In this document: positions 25,192 to 34,559 of the stretch, one piece after another
How positions within the stretch are numbered: position 1 is the first letter of the stretch
How the letters are laid out: every line of letters begins with the position of its first letter
Assembly: GCA_038217425.1 (NCBI GenBank)
Contig: JBBQPM010000031.1
Coordinates: 1-49,496, forward strand
Direction of reading: 5' to 3'
Origin: JAIEPT01 sp038217425
Lineage (GTDB): Bacteria; Planctomycetota; Planctomycetia; Gemmatales; Gemmataceae
Length of the DNA stretch: 49,496 nucleotides
Made by a program: the position numbers and the translations under genes
Notes under the pieces: generated by a model
Databases searched by the model: none
The model's input: only the letters and a program-made list of their open reading frames with translations
What the model was told of the DNA's origin: nothing

Positions 25192-26889
25192 TTACTCCTT
25201 CGGCTCGACGCGTTCCCAGATCTTGACGCGGCCTTGCGAATCGCCCGTGGCGAGAAATCGGCCGTCCGCGGAGAACGCCAGACTCCGTGCCGAGGCTTCG
25301 AGTTCTGTGATTAGGCCGAGTGTTTTTCCGCTTTGCGTATCCCAAATCGCGAGTTCTTGCTGGGCGTTCAAGTCCGTCACGTTGTACAGCAGAGCGGCCA
25401 GATATCTGCCGTCGGGAGAAAATCGGAGGGCGTGAGTCGTCGAGAAATTCGGGGCCTTGAGAGGTTGATAGAGCGTCACGCCTTTCACGTGCTGATCCAG
25501 CTGGCGAAGTGGCGTCTCGGCGATCTCTTTCGTCTTGGTCATGTCCCACAAGAGCGGCGCCGTCGTTTGTTTGCTCGCGGCCGCCAGCTTCTTGTTGTCC
25601 GGCGACAGCACGCTCCACTGCAGCGAGGGCCGCAGGTGCGGCACCTCGATCACGGTCTTGCGAGACGTTAAATCCCAAACCGCCGTCCAGTCGACTTTCG
25701 GCCCTTGATACACGCCCGTCAGATACTTTCCGTCCGCGGAGAACGTCAGTGTGTCGAGCGCGTGATCGTGCGGTTCTTTCACCCGGCCAAGCTGCCCCGC
25801 TTCGACGTCTTTCGTCAGATCCCAGAGCAGCACGCGCTGCCCGTCGGACATCGCGAGCAACTTGTGGTCCGGACTGAGGACGCCGTCCTTGATCCAGTTG
25901 AGGCCGCTTTTTTCGATCGCCCGCAGCGGCATCCGCTCGCCCGTCGTGAGGTTGAGAAACCCACGGGCCGAGCGGTCCTTGATTCCCTGAATCTGCCGCA
26001 CCCAGAGTTGGCCGTTGGGCGCGAACGCCAGAAAGCGACAAAAGCCCTGCCGCTCGGCATCGTAGACGATCTCTTTCCCCGTCTTCAAATCGAGGCCGGC
26101 GACCTTGAGGCTCTGCAGCGAAACGACCAGCCGGCCGCTGTCGGGCGAAAACGCGAGGTCTTCCACCTTCACCTTCTGCACCGATTCGAACGTCAAGTAC
26201 GGCTGCCAGACGTCGACGCCCTTCTCCTTCTTTCGATCCGCGCGCACGCCGGGCTGATAATGTACCGGCGGATGATCGTAGCCGACGACGGGAACCGCCC
26301 ACTTCCGCTCGATCTTGGCCTCGAAGAATTTAACCGCGGCCTTCGGCAGATCGTCGGGCTTGACGTCCTCCAGCGGATGCGTGACGTTGGCCTTCTCCGT
26401 GAGCGTAACCTGGGTCGAGGCGACGCCCAACGGCAGCCATTTTTCGAGCGGCGTCTTGCCGTCCGCGAGGAGCGACGTCGCTTGCCACATCGGCAATTCG
26501 CGGGCATCATGCGCGTCGATGCGAATCTTCTCGAAGACGATCTTCACGCCCCCCGGCAACAGCAGTGCATCGAACGACGGCGTGCCGGGAAAGTGTACGA
26601 GCATGGCATGGCCCTTCGCGCCCGTGAACTTCAGGCAGTGGAGCGGAAAGTCCTTGCCCTCGCCGACCGCGAAGCGACCCGATTCCGGGAGCGCGGTGCG
26701 AAGCAAAAGTTGCGTGACGAGCCAGCGCGGCTCGGCGCTCGGATTGACGATCTCGACGCGAAGCGACATCGTCGCGGGCTGCAGGAGTTCGGCTTTGTGA
26801 AACTCGAGAAACGTTACTTTGACGTCGAGGTCTTGAGCGGAAGCCGTCCCGACGAAACAACAGCCAAGGAGCACAAAGATCGGCCGCAT
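25192..26889 (-). CDS. Exported WD40-repeat protein with an N-terminal beta domain
   Basis: A 565-residue protein starting at 26889 with a signal peptide (MRPIFVLLGCCFVGTASAQ). Residues about 20-250 form a beta-rich domain of unknown type, and about 250-565 are a WD40/YVTN propeller. The blades show the usual 'L-A-F-S-P-D-G-x-x-L' openings (VEDLAFSPDSGRLVVSLQS, LDTLTFSADGKYLTGV, HALRFSPDGRYLAALLYN, ARSLAFSADGRFLATGDSQG) and 'W-D' closings (VLLWDLTKD, TAVWDLTSR, PLLWDMTKT, LAIWDTQSG, VKIWERVE). No enzymatic residues are seen; a protein-binding role is likely. A frame open to 28389 is an artefact running through the nucleoside transporter. It starts 26 bp after that gene's stop and probably belongs to the same operon. 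Confidence 0.82.
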   Translation of the reverse strand: MRPIFVLLGCCFVGTASAQDLDVKVTFLEFHKAELLQPATMSLRVEIVNPSAEPRWLVTQLLLRTALPESGRFAVGEGKDFPLHCLKFTGAKGHAMLVHFPGTPSFDALLLPGGVKIVFEKIRIDAHDARELPMWQATSLLADGKTPLEKWLPLGVASTQVTLTEKANVTHPLEDVKPDDLPKAAVKFFEAKIERKWAVPVVGYDHPPVHYQPGVRADRKKEKGVDVWQPYLTFESVQKVKVEDLAFSPDSGRLVVSLQSLKVAGLDLKTGKEIVYDAERQGFCRFLAFAPNGQLWVRQIQGIKDRSARGFLNLTTGERMPLRAIEKSGLNWIKDGVLSPDHKLLAMSDGQRVLLWDLTKDVEAGQLGRVKEPHDHALDTLTFSADGKYLTGVYQGPKVDWTAVWDLTSRKTVIEVPHLRPSLQWSVLSPDNKKLAAASKQTTAPLLWDMTKTKEIAETPLRQLDQHVKGVTLYQPLKAPNFSTTHALRFSPDGRYLAALLYNVTDLNAQQELAIWDTQSGKTLGLITELEASARSLAFSADGRFLATGDSQGRVKIWERVEPKE

Positions 26890-26915
26890 GAAAGACTCCC
26901 GTTTGGCGAGGAAAC

Positions 26916-28382
26916 TCAATCCATCAGGATCCCGGCGATCGAGGCGTTGAGAATCGTGGCGACGAAGCCGACGAATAGCGCCCGACCGCCGAGCCGCGCC
27001 AGGTCGTGACGGCGCGAGGGGGCCATGGCGCCAATACCGCCGAGTTGGATGCCGACCGACGCGAAGTTTGCGAAGCCCGTCAAGGCGAACGCGGCCAACT
27101 TGTAGGATCGGTCGTCCATGTACTCGGCTACTTTTTTCCAGTCCTTCATCTGCAAGTACGCGACGTGCTCGTTCATCGCGAGTTTGATGCCGAGCAACTC
27201 GCCGACCTTGTGGATGTCCGGAAGCGTCACGCCCATGAGAAACGCAACCGGGGCGAAGAGCCAGCCGAACACAGTGCGCAGCTTGAGATCGTCGGGCCAA
27301 CTCGCGAGCCATTCGCTCGGTATGCCCCACCAGAGCAGCGTCGGCTTGATCTCGGCGAGGAGCGCATCGAACATCGCAACGAAGGCGACGAAGACGATGA
27401 GCATCGCGGCGACGTTGAGCGCGAGCCGTAGACCTTCGGACGTGCCGGTCGCCGCGGCGTCGATGGCGTTGACGTAGGGGGATTTCGAAGATTCGGCGCT
27501 GAGCGTGCCTGCGGTCTCGGGCGTTTGCGTTTCGGGCAGAAAGAGCTTGGCGAGGTACATGCTGCACGGGCAGGCCATCACACAGGTAGTGAGCACGGCC
27601 ACGGGGTCGGCGCCGTAGTTGATGTAGACGACCATCATGCCGCCGGAGATGTGGGCGAAGCCGCTCGCCATCATCGTGAAGAGTTCGGAGTTCGTCATTC
27701 TCGGCACATACGGCTTGACGATGAGGGGCGCCTCGGTCTGGCCCATGAAGACGTTCGCGGAGACGGAGAGCGTCTCGGCTCCGCTGGTGCCCATGAAGTA
27801 AACCATGACGCGAGCCATCTGCCGAACGCACCACTGCAAGATGCCGTAGTGGTAAAGGACGGTGAAGAAGGCGGAAACGAAGAGAATCGGCGGCAGCGCG
27901 ACGAAGGCGAACTGGAAGACGTAGGTGTCGCCGGGGAAGAGCCGGGTCCAGGTGCCGCCGAACTCCGCGGGTCGTGCGTCGGCGAGGTTGCCGAAGACGA
28001 AGCTGCCGCCGGCGTTGGCGAAGTCGATGAATTTCTTGACGCCGCCGCCGACCGCTTCGAACGCCTGGTAGACGACCCTTACTTTGAGGATGAGCACGGC
28101 GAGTACGAGTTGCAGCAGAAAACCGAAGCCGATGGTGCGCCAGTTGACGCCGCGGAGGTTGACGGAGAACATGGCGACGAGGCCGAAGAAGCAGAAGACG
28201 CCGACGAATGCCCGGCCGCGGAGACCGACCTCTTCCCGGAGAGCATAAGCCGACAGGCCCAGGAGGAGCACGGCAAGCCCGATCGCCAGTCGCCACGACC
28301 AGGGCGTTGCGGGAAACGTTGGTGGCGGCTCGACATGGGTCGGCGGCGGCGGGGGTTCGGACGCGGCGGGTTCGGGATTCAT
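26916..28382 (-). CDS. Concentrative nucleoside transporter (CNT/NupC family)
   Basis: A 488-residue multi-spanning membrane protein of the CNT family, which imports nucleosides with Na+ or H+. Diagnostic segments are L-S-V-S-A-N-V-F-M-G-Q-T-E-A-P-L-I-V-K-P-Y-V (the conserved nucleoside- and cation-binding motif) and the repeated half T-G-F-A-N-F-A-S-V-G-I-Q-L-G-G-I-G-A-M near the C-terminus. A Pro-rich cytoplasmic leader precedes the first helix at about 30. There is a CNT-typical insertion of about 40 residues between helices. It starts 3 nt after the CocE-type stop and ends 26 bp before the WD40 gene, so the genes run as one operon. Na+ or H+ coupling cannot be told. Confidence 0.92.
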   Translation of the reverse strand: MNPEPAASEPPPPPTHVEPPPTFPATPWSWRLAIGLAVLLLGLSAYALREEVGLRGRAFVGVFCFFGLVAMFSVNLRGVNWRTIGFGFLLQLVLAVLILKVRVVYQAFEAVGGGVKKFIDFANAGGSFVFGNLADARPAEFGGTWTRLFPGDTYVFQFAFVALPPILFVSAFFTVLYHYGILQWCVRQMARVMVYFMGTSGAETLSVSANVFMGQTEAPLIVKPYVPRMTNSELFTMMASGFAHISGGMMVVYINYGADPVAVLTTCVMACPCSMYLAKLFLPETQTPETAGTLSAESSKSPYVNAIDAAATGTSEGLRLALNVAAMLIVFVAFVAMFDALLAEIKPTLLWWGIPSEWLASWPDDLKLRTVFGWLFAPVAFLMGVTLPDIHKVGELLGIKLAMNEHVAYLQMKDWKKVAEYMDDRSYKLAAFALTGFANFASVGIQLGGIGAMAPSRRHDLARLGGRALFVGFVATILNASIAGILMD

Positions 28383-28385
28383 CGC

Positions 28386-30239
28386 TCAACGCTCCTTAAG
28401 CACCTCGAACTCGACTCGGCTCGTCAGTTTCGCCGAGCGAAAGACGGTGTGCGTCGCCGACTGGAAATCGCTCTCATCGGCGAAGAAGATATTCGGCACG
28501 AACTTCTGCGGATTGCGATCGATCAGCGGAAACCAGGTGCTGTGAATCTGCACCATGATCCGGTGCCCCTTCTTGAACGTATGCAGCACGTCCAGGAGCG
28601 GGAACTCGACGCGGGTCGGTTCGTTGGCGACGAACGCTTCGGGAATCGTGTAGCTCTTGCGGAATCGGCCGCGCATGACTTCGCTGCGGACGTGCATCTG
28701 ATAGCCCGCCATCGGCCTGCCGTTCACGATCTCCTTGCGATCCTCGGGGAAGACGTCGATCACCTTCACGATCCAGTCGGCATCGGTGCCGGTCGTCGCC
28801 ACGACGAGTTTGGCGAAGATCTTGCCGGCCAGGGTGACGTCGCCGGCGAGCGGATCGGTCTGGTAGACGAGGACGTCGCTACGTTTGCTGGCGAAGCGCT
28901 GATCGTCGGTCATGTACTCGCGCGTCATGTTGGTGGCGATGTTCTCGATGAAGGGGACCGGCTTCTTGGGATCGCTGACGAAGGCATCGAAGCCGTCGGG
29001 TCCAGGCGCTTTCTCGGTGAGTTTGCCGTGCGCGCCGAGGAAGAGGGTGCGTTTCTGCAGATTGGCGGGAGGCCAGGAGGCGAACGAGCGCCATTTGTTG
29101 GCGCCGGTCTCGAACATTAGCGCCTCGGGGAGCTTGTTTTCTCCCTTGCCCTTGAGGAAGTGGTTGAAGAAAGCCAGTTCCGCTTCCTTCTGATAGAAGG
29201 CGGAAGAGTCGGCGCCGAACGCGACGTTGCCGAGCTTGGAGCTGTCCTTGGTCCAGCCGCCGTGCGCCCAGGGGCCGACGACGAGGACGTTGAAGATGCC
29301 GGGGTTCTGCCGTTCGACGGCCTGGTACGTATGAAAGATTCCGTAAAGATCTTCCGCGTCGTACCATCCGCCTACGGTCATGACGGCGGGGGCGACGTTT
29401 TTGAGATGGGGGAGAATATTCCGCGCTTTCCAGAAGTCGTCGTAGTTGGGATGGGCGAGGATCTGGTTGAAGAAGGTCGAACGATTCTTGAGGTGTTTCT
29501 CGTTCAGATTCTTGACCGGGCCGACGCCGAGGTAGAACTGGTAGCCGTCCTTGGTGGGATAGGCGAAGGGAGGCGATTTCTCGGTGGTCGGCTTGGTCCG
29601 ATCGAGCCCGGCGGTGGCGAAGAAGTCGAAGGCGTGCGGCATGAAGAAGGCGCCGTGATGGTAGAAGTCGTCGAAGAACCAGTCCGCGATCGGTGCCTGG
29701 GGCGAACTGGCCTTGAGGTTGGGATGAGCGTTGATCATGCCCGCGGCCGTGTAGAACCCGGGATACGAGATGCCGTACTGCCCCACCTTGCCGTTGTGCC
29801 CCGGGACGTTCTTCACCAGCCAATCGATGGTGTCGTAGGCGTCGGTCGATTCGTCGAAGTCCTTGGGCGAGGTGCGTTCGGTCTTTTGCGGCCGCATGTT
29901 TTCGAAGACGCCTTCGGATTGCCAGCGGCCCCGAACATCCTGGTAGACGAAGATGTAGCCTTCCTTGTGGAACAGCGGACTGGGGCCGAGCCGGGTACGG
30001 AATTTGTCCGCTTCATAGGGCCCGATGCCGTACGGCGTGCGCGTGAGAAGCATCGGGTATTTCTGCGTGAGATCCTTCGGAGAATAAATGATGGTGTGGA
30101 GCTTAACGCCGTCGCGCATGGGGATGGCGACCGACTTCTTTGTGAAGAGTTCCTTGATGACTTCGGAATTCTTATCCTTGGCGGGCTGAGCGTGAGCGCA
30201 GAGGGGGACGAGAAATAGGATCCAGGCGGCGCGTAGCAT
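28386..30239 (-). CDS. Exported CocE/NonD-family (X-Pro dipeptidyl-peptidase S15-type) hydrolase
   Basis: A 617-residue secreted serine hydrolase. The signal peptide is 1-18 (L-C-A-H-A-Q). The S15/CocE alpha/beta-hydrolase domain (about 35-350) opens with I-P-M-R-D-G-V-K-L-H-T and carries Y-Q-D-V-R-G-R-W-Q-S-E-G-x-F and the nucleophile elbow G-I-S-Y-P-G (Ser158). The C-terminal jelly-roll (XPDC) domain (about 390-617) shows FISFS-like edge strands with DWIVKVIDVFPED and RVEFPLLDVLHTFKKGHRI. The family cleaves Xaa-Pro dipeptides or esters such as cocaine; the substrate here is unknown. It lies 17 bp after the enolase stop and 3 nt before the nucleoside transporter, so the four genes look like one transcript. 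Confidence 0.93.
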   Translation of the reverse strand: MLRAAWILFLVPLCAHAQPAKDKNSEVIKELFTKKSVAIPMRDGVKLHTIIYSPKDLTQKYPMLLTRTPYGIGPYEADKFRTRLGPSPLFHKEGYIFVYQDVRGRWQSEGVFENMRPQKTERTSPKDFDESTDAYDTIDWLVKNVPGHNGKVGQYGISYPGFYTAAGMINAHPNLKASSPQAPIADWFFDDFYHHGAFFMPHAFDFFATAGLDRTKPTTEKSPPFAYPTKDGYQFYLGVGPVKNLNEKHLKNRSTFFNQILAHPNYDDFWKARNILPHLKNVAPAVMTVGGWYDAEDLYGIFHTYQAVERQNPGIFNVLVVGPWAHGGWTKDSSKLGNVAFGADSSAFYQKEAELAFFNHFLKGKGENKLPEALMFETGANKWRSFASWPPANLQKRTLFLGAHGKLTEKAPGPDGFDAFVSDPKKPVPFIENIATNMTREYMTDDQRFASKRSDVLVYQTDPLAGDVTLAGKIFAKLVVATTGTDADWIVKVIDVFPEDRKEIVNGRPMAGYQMHVRSEVMRGRFRKSYTIPEAFVANEPTRVEFPLLDVLHTFKKGHRIMVQIHSTWFPLIDRNPQKFVPNIFFADESDFQSATHTVFRSAKLTSRVEFEVLKER

Positions 30240-30256
30240 GGCGTATCTCGGGTCGA

Positions 30257-31549
30257 TTAGCGGGGAGGCGTCTCAGCATAACATACGGATTCCCAGCGTG
30301 CAAACGGGGCGCTGGGGCCCATCTGCTCTTCGATGCGGAGGAGCTGATTGTACTTGGCGAGCCGTTCGCTGCGGGCGATGGAACCGATCTTGATTTGCCC
30401 CACGCCGGTGGCGACGGCGAGGTCGGCAATGGTGGCGTCTTCCGTTTCGCCGCTGCGTGCCGAGACGACGCAGCGGTAGCCCGCGGCCCGCGCCTGTTCG
30501 AGGACCGAGAGCGTCTCCGTGAGCGTGCCGATCTGGTTGACCTTGATGAGAATGGCGTTGGCGATCCCCGCGTCGATGCCGCGCTGGAGCCGGGTCGGAT
30601 TGGTGACGAAGAGGTCGTCGCCGATGAGTTGCACGCGGTCTGCGAGCCGGGTCGTGAGCACCTTCCACCCCGCCCAATCATCCTCGGCCATGCCGTCTTC
30701 GATGCTGACGATCGGATACTTTGCCACCCAGTCGGCGAGCAACTCGGCGAGTTCGGCACTGGAGCGATCGGCGCCCTGGAGCCGGTAACGATCGTGATGG
30801 AAGAAATGCGTCGAGGCGACGTCGAGCGCGAGGGCGGCGTCTTTGCCGGGCGTGAGGCCGGCGCGCTGGATGGCACTCAGGCACATCTCGACGGCCTGTT
30901 CGTTGCTGGCGAGCCGCGGGCCGAAGCCTCCTTCGTCGCCGACGAGCACGCCCTCGAAGCCTGCGTCTTTCAGGGTTTGGGCCAGGGCGCGGTAAACGGC
31001 GACTGTTTGCATCAGCGCTTGCGAGTACGAGGTCGCCCCGATCGGCATAAACAGGAAGTCCTGGAACTCGAGATGTCGGCCCGCGTGCAAGCCGCCGGAA
31101 ATGAGGTTGACCATCGGCAGCGGCATCCGCGCCCGGCCCTGGTCGAGAGACTGCCAGAGCGGGATCTGGCGCGACGAAGCGGCGGCATGCGCGCAGGCGA
31201 GCGACACGCCCAGGAGCGCGTTGGCGCCGAGTCGGCTCTTGTCCGGCGTGCCGTCGAGTTGCAGGAGGGCGCCGTCGATCTCCGCTTGTGCGGCCGCGGA
31301 TCGACCCTCGAGCGCGGGCGCCAGGACGTCGCGCACATTCCGCACCGCGTGCTGCACGCCTTTGCCGGCGTACGCCGCAGGATCGCCGTCGCGCAGTTCG
31401 AGGGCTTCATGTTTGCCGGTGCTGGCTCCAGAAGGAACGATCGCCCGGCCCCGGGCGCCGTCGCGACAGACGACGTCGACTTCGACCGTGGGGTAGCCTC
31501 GACTATCGAGTACGTAGCGAGCGTGAATGGCGGCGATGGTATCGTTCAT
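30257..31549 (-). CDS. eno: Enolase-like protein with changed active-site residues
   Basis: A 430-residue protein of normal enolase length. Enolase interconverts 2-phosphoglycerate and phosphoenolpyruvate. Conserved parts are G-A-S-T-G (41-45), His155, general acid Glu206 in GDEGGF, the metal ligands Asp243, Glu284 and Asp311, the general base Lys336 in LIKVNQIGTLTET, and Lys387 in G-Q-I-K. Two changes stand out. The His of the near-invariant S-H-R-S-G-E-T-E-D is Ala364 (SARSGETED), and the Glu of Q-E-F is Asp164 (FQDF). The helix motif S-G-G-L-H-A-G-R is also divergent. The base Lys and metal ligands are intact, so an active but altered enolase, or a paralogue with another phosphate-bearing substrate, is possible. 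First gene of a likely operon with cocE-type, cnt and WD40 genes; upstream lies a palindrome and the RND gene. Confidence 0.9.
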   Translation of the reverse strand: MNDTIAAIHARYVLDSRGYPTVEVDVVCRDGARGRAIVPSGASTGKHEALELRDGDPAAYAGKGVQHAVRNVRDVLAPALEGRSAAAQAEIDGALLQLDGTPDKSRLGANALLGVSLACAHAAASSRQIPLWQSLDQGRARMPLPMVNLISGGLHAGRHLEFQDFLFMPIGATSYSQALMQTVAVYRALAQTLKDAGFEGVLVGDEGGFGPRLASNEQAVEMCLSAIQRAGLTPGKDAALALDVASTHFFHHDRYRLQGADRSSAELAELLADWVAKYPIVSIEDGMAEDDWAGWKVLTTRLADRVQLIGDDLFVTNPTRLQRGIDAGIANAILIKVNQIGTLTETLSVLEQARAAGYRCVVSARSGETEDATIADLAVATGVGQIKIGSIARSERLAKYNQLLRIEEQMGPSAPFARWESVCYAETPPR

Positions 31550-31591
31550 GCGGGGTATTGTAAATCGCCGCGTGTGTTTCGGCAGCGTGGT

Positions 31592-31670
31592 CGTGGGGCA
31601 CGTTTTTACCGTGCCGCGCGAGAATCGCGTGCCGAGCGTTTAACGCGGCACGTTAAAAACGTGCCCCACG
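31592..31670. repeat. Long inverted repeat, second copy of the CGTGGGGCACGTTT family
   Basis: Arms of 27 nt (31592-31618 and 31644-31670) match as reverse complements with one mismatch, around a 25-nt centre. The outer parts are shared with the pair at 25110-25170 (CGTGGGGCACGTTT and its complement), while the inner parts differ. The right arm ends one base before the TAA (31671-31673) of the RND gene on the - strand, so the stem begins immediately after that stop codon. It also lies 43 bp upstream of the enolase start and may set how much RND transcript reads through into enolase. Confidence 0.87.
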
Positions 31671-34442
31671 TTACGCCGCACGGTCGTGCGTCAGGGGGAT
31701 CGGCACCAGCGCCACGTTCTCCTGGCGCCGCATGCTGAGCAGGCCCAACAGCGCCGGCAGAAAGACGAGGGCCGTGAGCATGCAGCAGGTGACGCCGAGC
31801 GTCAGTACCAGGCCGAGGCTGGCCATGCCGCGGTGCTGGGCGATCATCAGCGTGCCGAAGCCGAGGATCGTCGTCAGGGCGGCGACCATGATGCCGCGTC
31901 CCGTCGTGTATCCCAGGGAGTAGCGCCTGCCCCGCGGACGGTTGCGGTAGTCGTGCATCACGTGGACGCCGTTGTCCGCGCCGACGCCCAGGATGAGCGG
32001 GAACGAGATCATGTTGGCGGGATTGAGCGCGTACCCCAGGAGCGTCATGATGCCGAGCGTTGCGATCATGCCCATGGCGAGCGGAAACAGCGCGACCAGC
32101 ATGTGCCGGGCGCTGCCGAAGTCCAGGAGCAGCACCACGACCATCGCGATCAAGGCGTATAGCGCCGCCCACAAGAAGCCGATCTGCATGCCGCGCAGCC
32201 CTTCCAGAATCGAGTACGGTCGGCCGCAGGCCTCGCTGTCGACGGTGCGCAGTTCCGCGACGAACCGATCGAGCGCCTCGTACTCCCACAGGTTTTCCTT
32301 GGCGAAGACGCGCACCAGCCATTTGCCGTTCTTGCCCACGAATCGCTCCTGCAGTGACGCCGGGATGTCACTCAGCGAGATGGCCGACGGCTCCGAGGCG
32401 TCGCGCAGATCGTGCAAGTCGCCGACCAGATCGCGGACCATGCGTTCCTGAAAAACCTTGAGCCGGGCCGGGCTGCCGGGGTCCGACCGCAGACGCTCGA
32501 GTAAACTGCCGAGATGGGTTCGTAGCTCTGTAACCAAAAGCGTCGGCGGCAGTCGTTCCAGCGAGGCGAGCAGGTCTTTGCCGGCGCGTTGCAGATCTTC
32601 CGCCTTGGGTAGATCGTGCGCGAACGCCTTGGCACGCGGCGGCAGACTCGCGAGCCGATTCTGGATGTCGCGCAGTTGTTCCAGCTTACGCTCCTGTTCG
32701 CGCGGCACGATCGACGCCAACGTGTGTACCTGGCTCACGCTCGGCAACTTCTCGAATCGTTCCTTGAGCACCAACGCTTCTTCGGGCGTCGAGGTCACGC
32801 TGACCGCGTGAATCCCGGCGCCGCGCGTTTGCTCGAGTAGGACGTGCTCCCACTGCACCGAACTCAGATCCTCCGCCTGCAGATGCAGGAGGTTGTGATC
32901 GTACTTCACCTGCAAGGCGTAGTAACCCAGAAACGCCATCGTGCCGAGGCTGCACGCGATCACCAGGCGCGGTTGCCGCAAGAGTCGGGGGAGCCAGGGA
33001 CGCCGGGACTGGCGGCGCTCGGCGATTGGCAGGATGTCGGGGTTTTGGGCGCCGCGGAAATCGAAGAGGGCGAGCAGCGCGGGCATGACGAGGAAGCACG
33101 AGAACGCGCAGAGGATGACGCCGCACCCGGCGATCCAGCCGAGTTCCGCGACCGCCTGGAGATCGGCGAGCATGGCCGCGAAGAAGGAAAAGGCGGTGGT
33201 GATGGCCGCGGTGAGGATGCTGGGGCCGACGCTCAGCGCGGTTCGGCGATTTGCTTCTTGCACGTCGTGGCCCGCCTGGCGTTCCTGGCCGAAGCGCGTC
33301 ACCCAGAGAATGCCATAGTCGCCCATGCCGATCAACATGACGGCGAACGCGGACGAGAGAATGTTCAGATGCCCGACGGTGAGCGTGAGCCAGCCGAGCG
33401 CCCAGATCGTGCCGACAAGCAGCGACGCGATCGTCATGAGCGGATAGCGCATGCCGCGATAAACGACGAAGTAGAGGAGCGCGACGCCCAAGAGCGCAAG
33501 CCAGGAGGCGCGGTTGCTATCGTTCTGCGAAGCCTCCATCTCGTCGTTCTCGAGGACCGGCATGCCGGTGAGGCCGCAGTCGATGTCGGCATGCCGTTGC
33601 TTCAACTGGCTCAGCAATTCGCGTAGCGTGCGGATGCTCTGCTGATCGAAAGTGAAGCCGTCGGCCTCGTTTTTCTTGGGGCGGACGACGACGTAGGCGA
33701 CTGTGCCGTCGGGGCCGAAGAAGTACTGCGGCTGACGGAGTTGATCTTGCTGGTTCGCGTCAGTCTCGATGAGCCGTTGCCAGGGAGATTGATAGTCGTC
33801 TGGATTCTCGAGGAAGCGATTCGCCTTGGCGCACGTGGCGCTCAGCTGTTTGAGGACGGGATCATGATCGGGCCGAGCGTCGGCGGCGCTGCGCAGCGTG
33901 CTCGCGGAGTTGACGGCCTCGAAAAAGTGATTCTGCAGCGTCACTGACTTCCAGGCGTACTCCTGGCTAAAACTCCCCGCGAGCAGGAGTTTCGACATGC
34001 TCTGCAGGTGGTCCTGCACGAGCCGAATCTGCTGGCTGGGAAGATAGAGCAGGCTGCGATTCTGCAAATGCCCCAGATCGACCTTGTAGAACAGGCGATC
34101 GAAACGCTCGGGCTCTTTGCGAATCTCGTCGGCCAATTCTTCCAGGATCGGCGTGAGGCGCTCTCGGCTCGGGCCCTTGAGCACTGCGACCATGTCGTTG
34201 TCTTCGCCGAACTCGGCGGAGTAGCGAAGCCAGCGTTGGTAGTAATCCTTGTGTTTGCTGATGAGATCGTTGCGCTGCGTCTGATATTCCAGGCGCAGAG
34301 CGGCAAAGGCGAGCGCGGCGGAGCACGTCCCGGCGATGAACAGGCACGTCCAGAGGGGATGCCTGCCGACCCAGCCGACGAGGCCCACGAGGAGCTGCGC
34401 GAAGAAGCCGGGCTCTTGCTCGGGTGTGGAATGATCGGACAT
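31671..34442 (-). CDS. RND/MMPL-family exporter (hopanoid-type HpnN-like)
   Basis: A 923-residue inner-membrane protein with two MMPL/RND halves. An N-terminal helix (about 30-50) is followed by a large periplasmic loop (about 50-310), five to six helices from about 315-470 including L-I-G-M-G-D-Y-G-I-L-W-V-T, then helix 7 at about 510 and a second periplasmic loop (about 525-760) that is strongly helical and charged. The second helix bundle carries L-I-L-G-V-G-A-D-N-G-V-H-V-M-H-D-Y. The two Asp-bearing motifs are the proton-relay signature of the family. Length and domain order resemble HpnN, which moves hopanoids in other bacteria, but no hopanoid genes are adjacent. Start 34442 (MSDHSTPEQEPG) is taken instead of 34490 because the first 16 residues of the longer frame are atypical. 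Confidence 0.87.
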   Translation of the reverse strand: MSDHSTPEQEPGFFAQLLVGLVGWVGRHPLWTCLFIAGTCSAALAFAALRLEYQTQRNDLISKHKDYYQRWLRYSAEFGEDNDMVAVLKGPSRERLTPILEELADEIRKEPERFDRLFYKVDLGHLQNRSLLYLPSQQIRLVQDHLQSMSKLLLAGSFSQEYAWKSVTLQNHFFEAVNSASTLRSAADARPDHDPVLKQLSATCAKANRFLENPDDYQSPWQRLIETDANQQDQLRQPQYFFGPDGTVAYVVVRPKKNEADGFTFDQQSIRTLRELLSQLKQRHADIDCGLTGMPVLENDEMEASQNDSNRASWLALLGVALLYFVVYRGMRYPLMTIASLLVGTIWALGWLTLTVGHLNILSSAFAVMLIGMGDYGILWVTRFGQERQAGHDVQEANRRTALSVGPSILTAAITTAFSFFAAMLADLQAVAELGWIAGCGVILCAFSCFLVMPALLALFDFRGAQNPDILPIAERRQSRRPWLPRLLRQPRLVIACSLGTMAFLGYYALQVKYDHNLLHLQAEDLSSVQWEHVLLEQTRGAGIHAVSVTSTPEEALVLKERFEKLPSVSQVHTLASIVPREQERKLEQLRDIQNRLASLPPRAKAFAHDLPKAEDLQRAGKDLLASLERLPPTLLVTELRTHLGSLLERLRSDPGSPARLKVFQERMVRDLVGDLHDLRDASEPSAISLSDIPASLQERFVGKNGKWLVRVFAKENLWEYEALDRFVAELRTVDSEACGRPYSILEGLRGMQIGFLWAALYALIAMVVVLLLDFGSARHMLVALFPLAMGMIATLGIMTLLGYALNPANMISFPLILGVGADNGVHVMHDYRNRPRGRRYSLGYTTGRGIMVAALTTILGFGTLMIAQHRGMASLGLVLTLGVTCCMLTALVFLPALLGLLSMRRQENVALVPIPLTHDRAA

Positions 34443-34559
34443 CGAATCCCTGCGCCTCCATGCGTGGGGGAGAGTGAGCCGACCGAGCATAGAAGGTTAT
34501 GGCGGAAGAAGCAAGGCGAACGCGCCGTCGATGGCATGTTGGGTAAAACAGGGTGCGGA

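Noticed and set aside
25192..28389. 1065-codon frame covering the WD40 gene and the nucleoside transporter
   Set aside because: Its first 500 codons lie in another frame of the CNT gene, which has clear transporter motifs. A signal peptide marks the true start of the WD40 protein at 26889.
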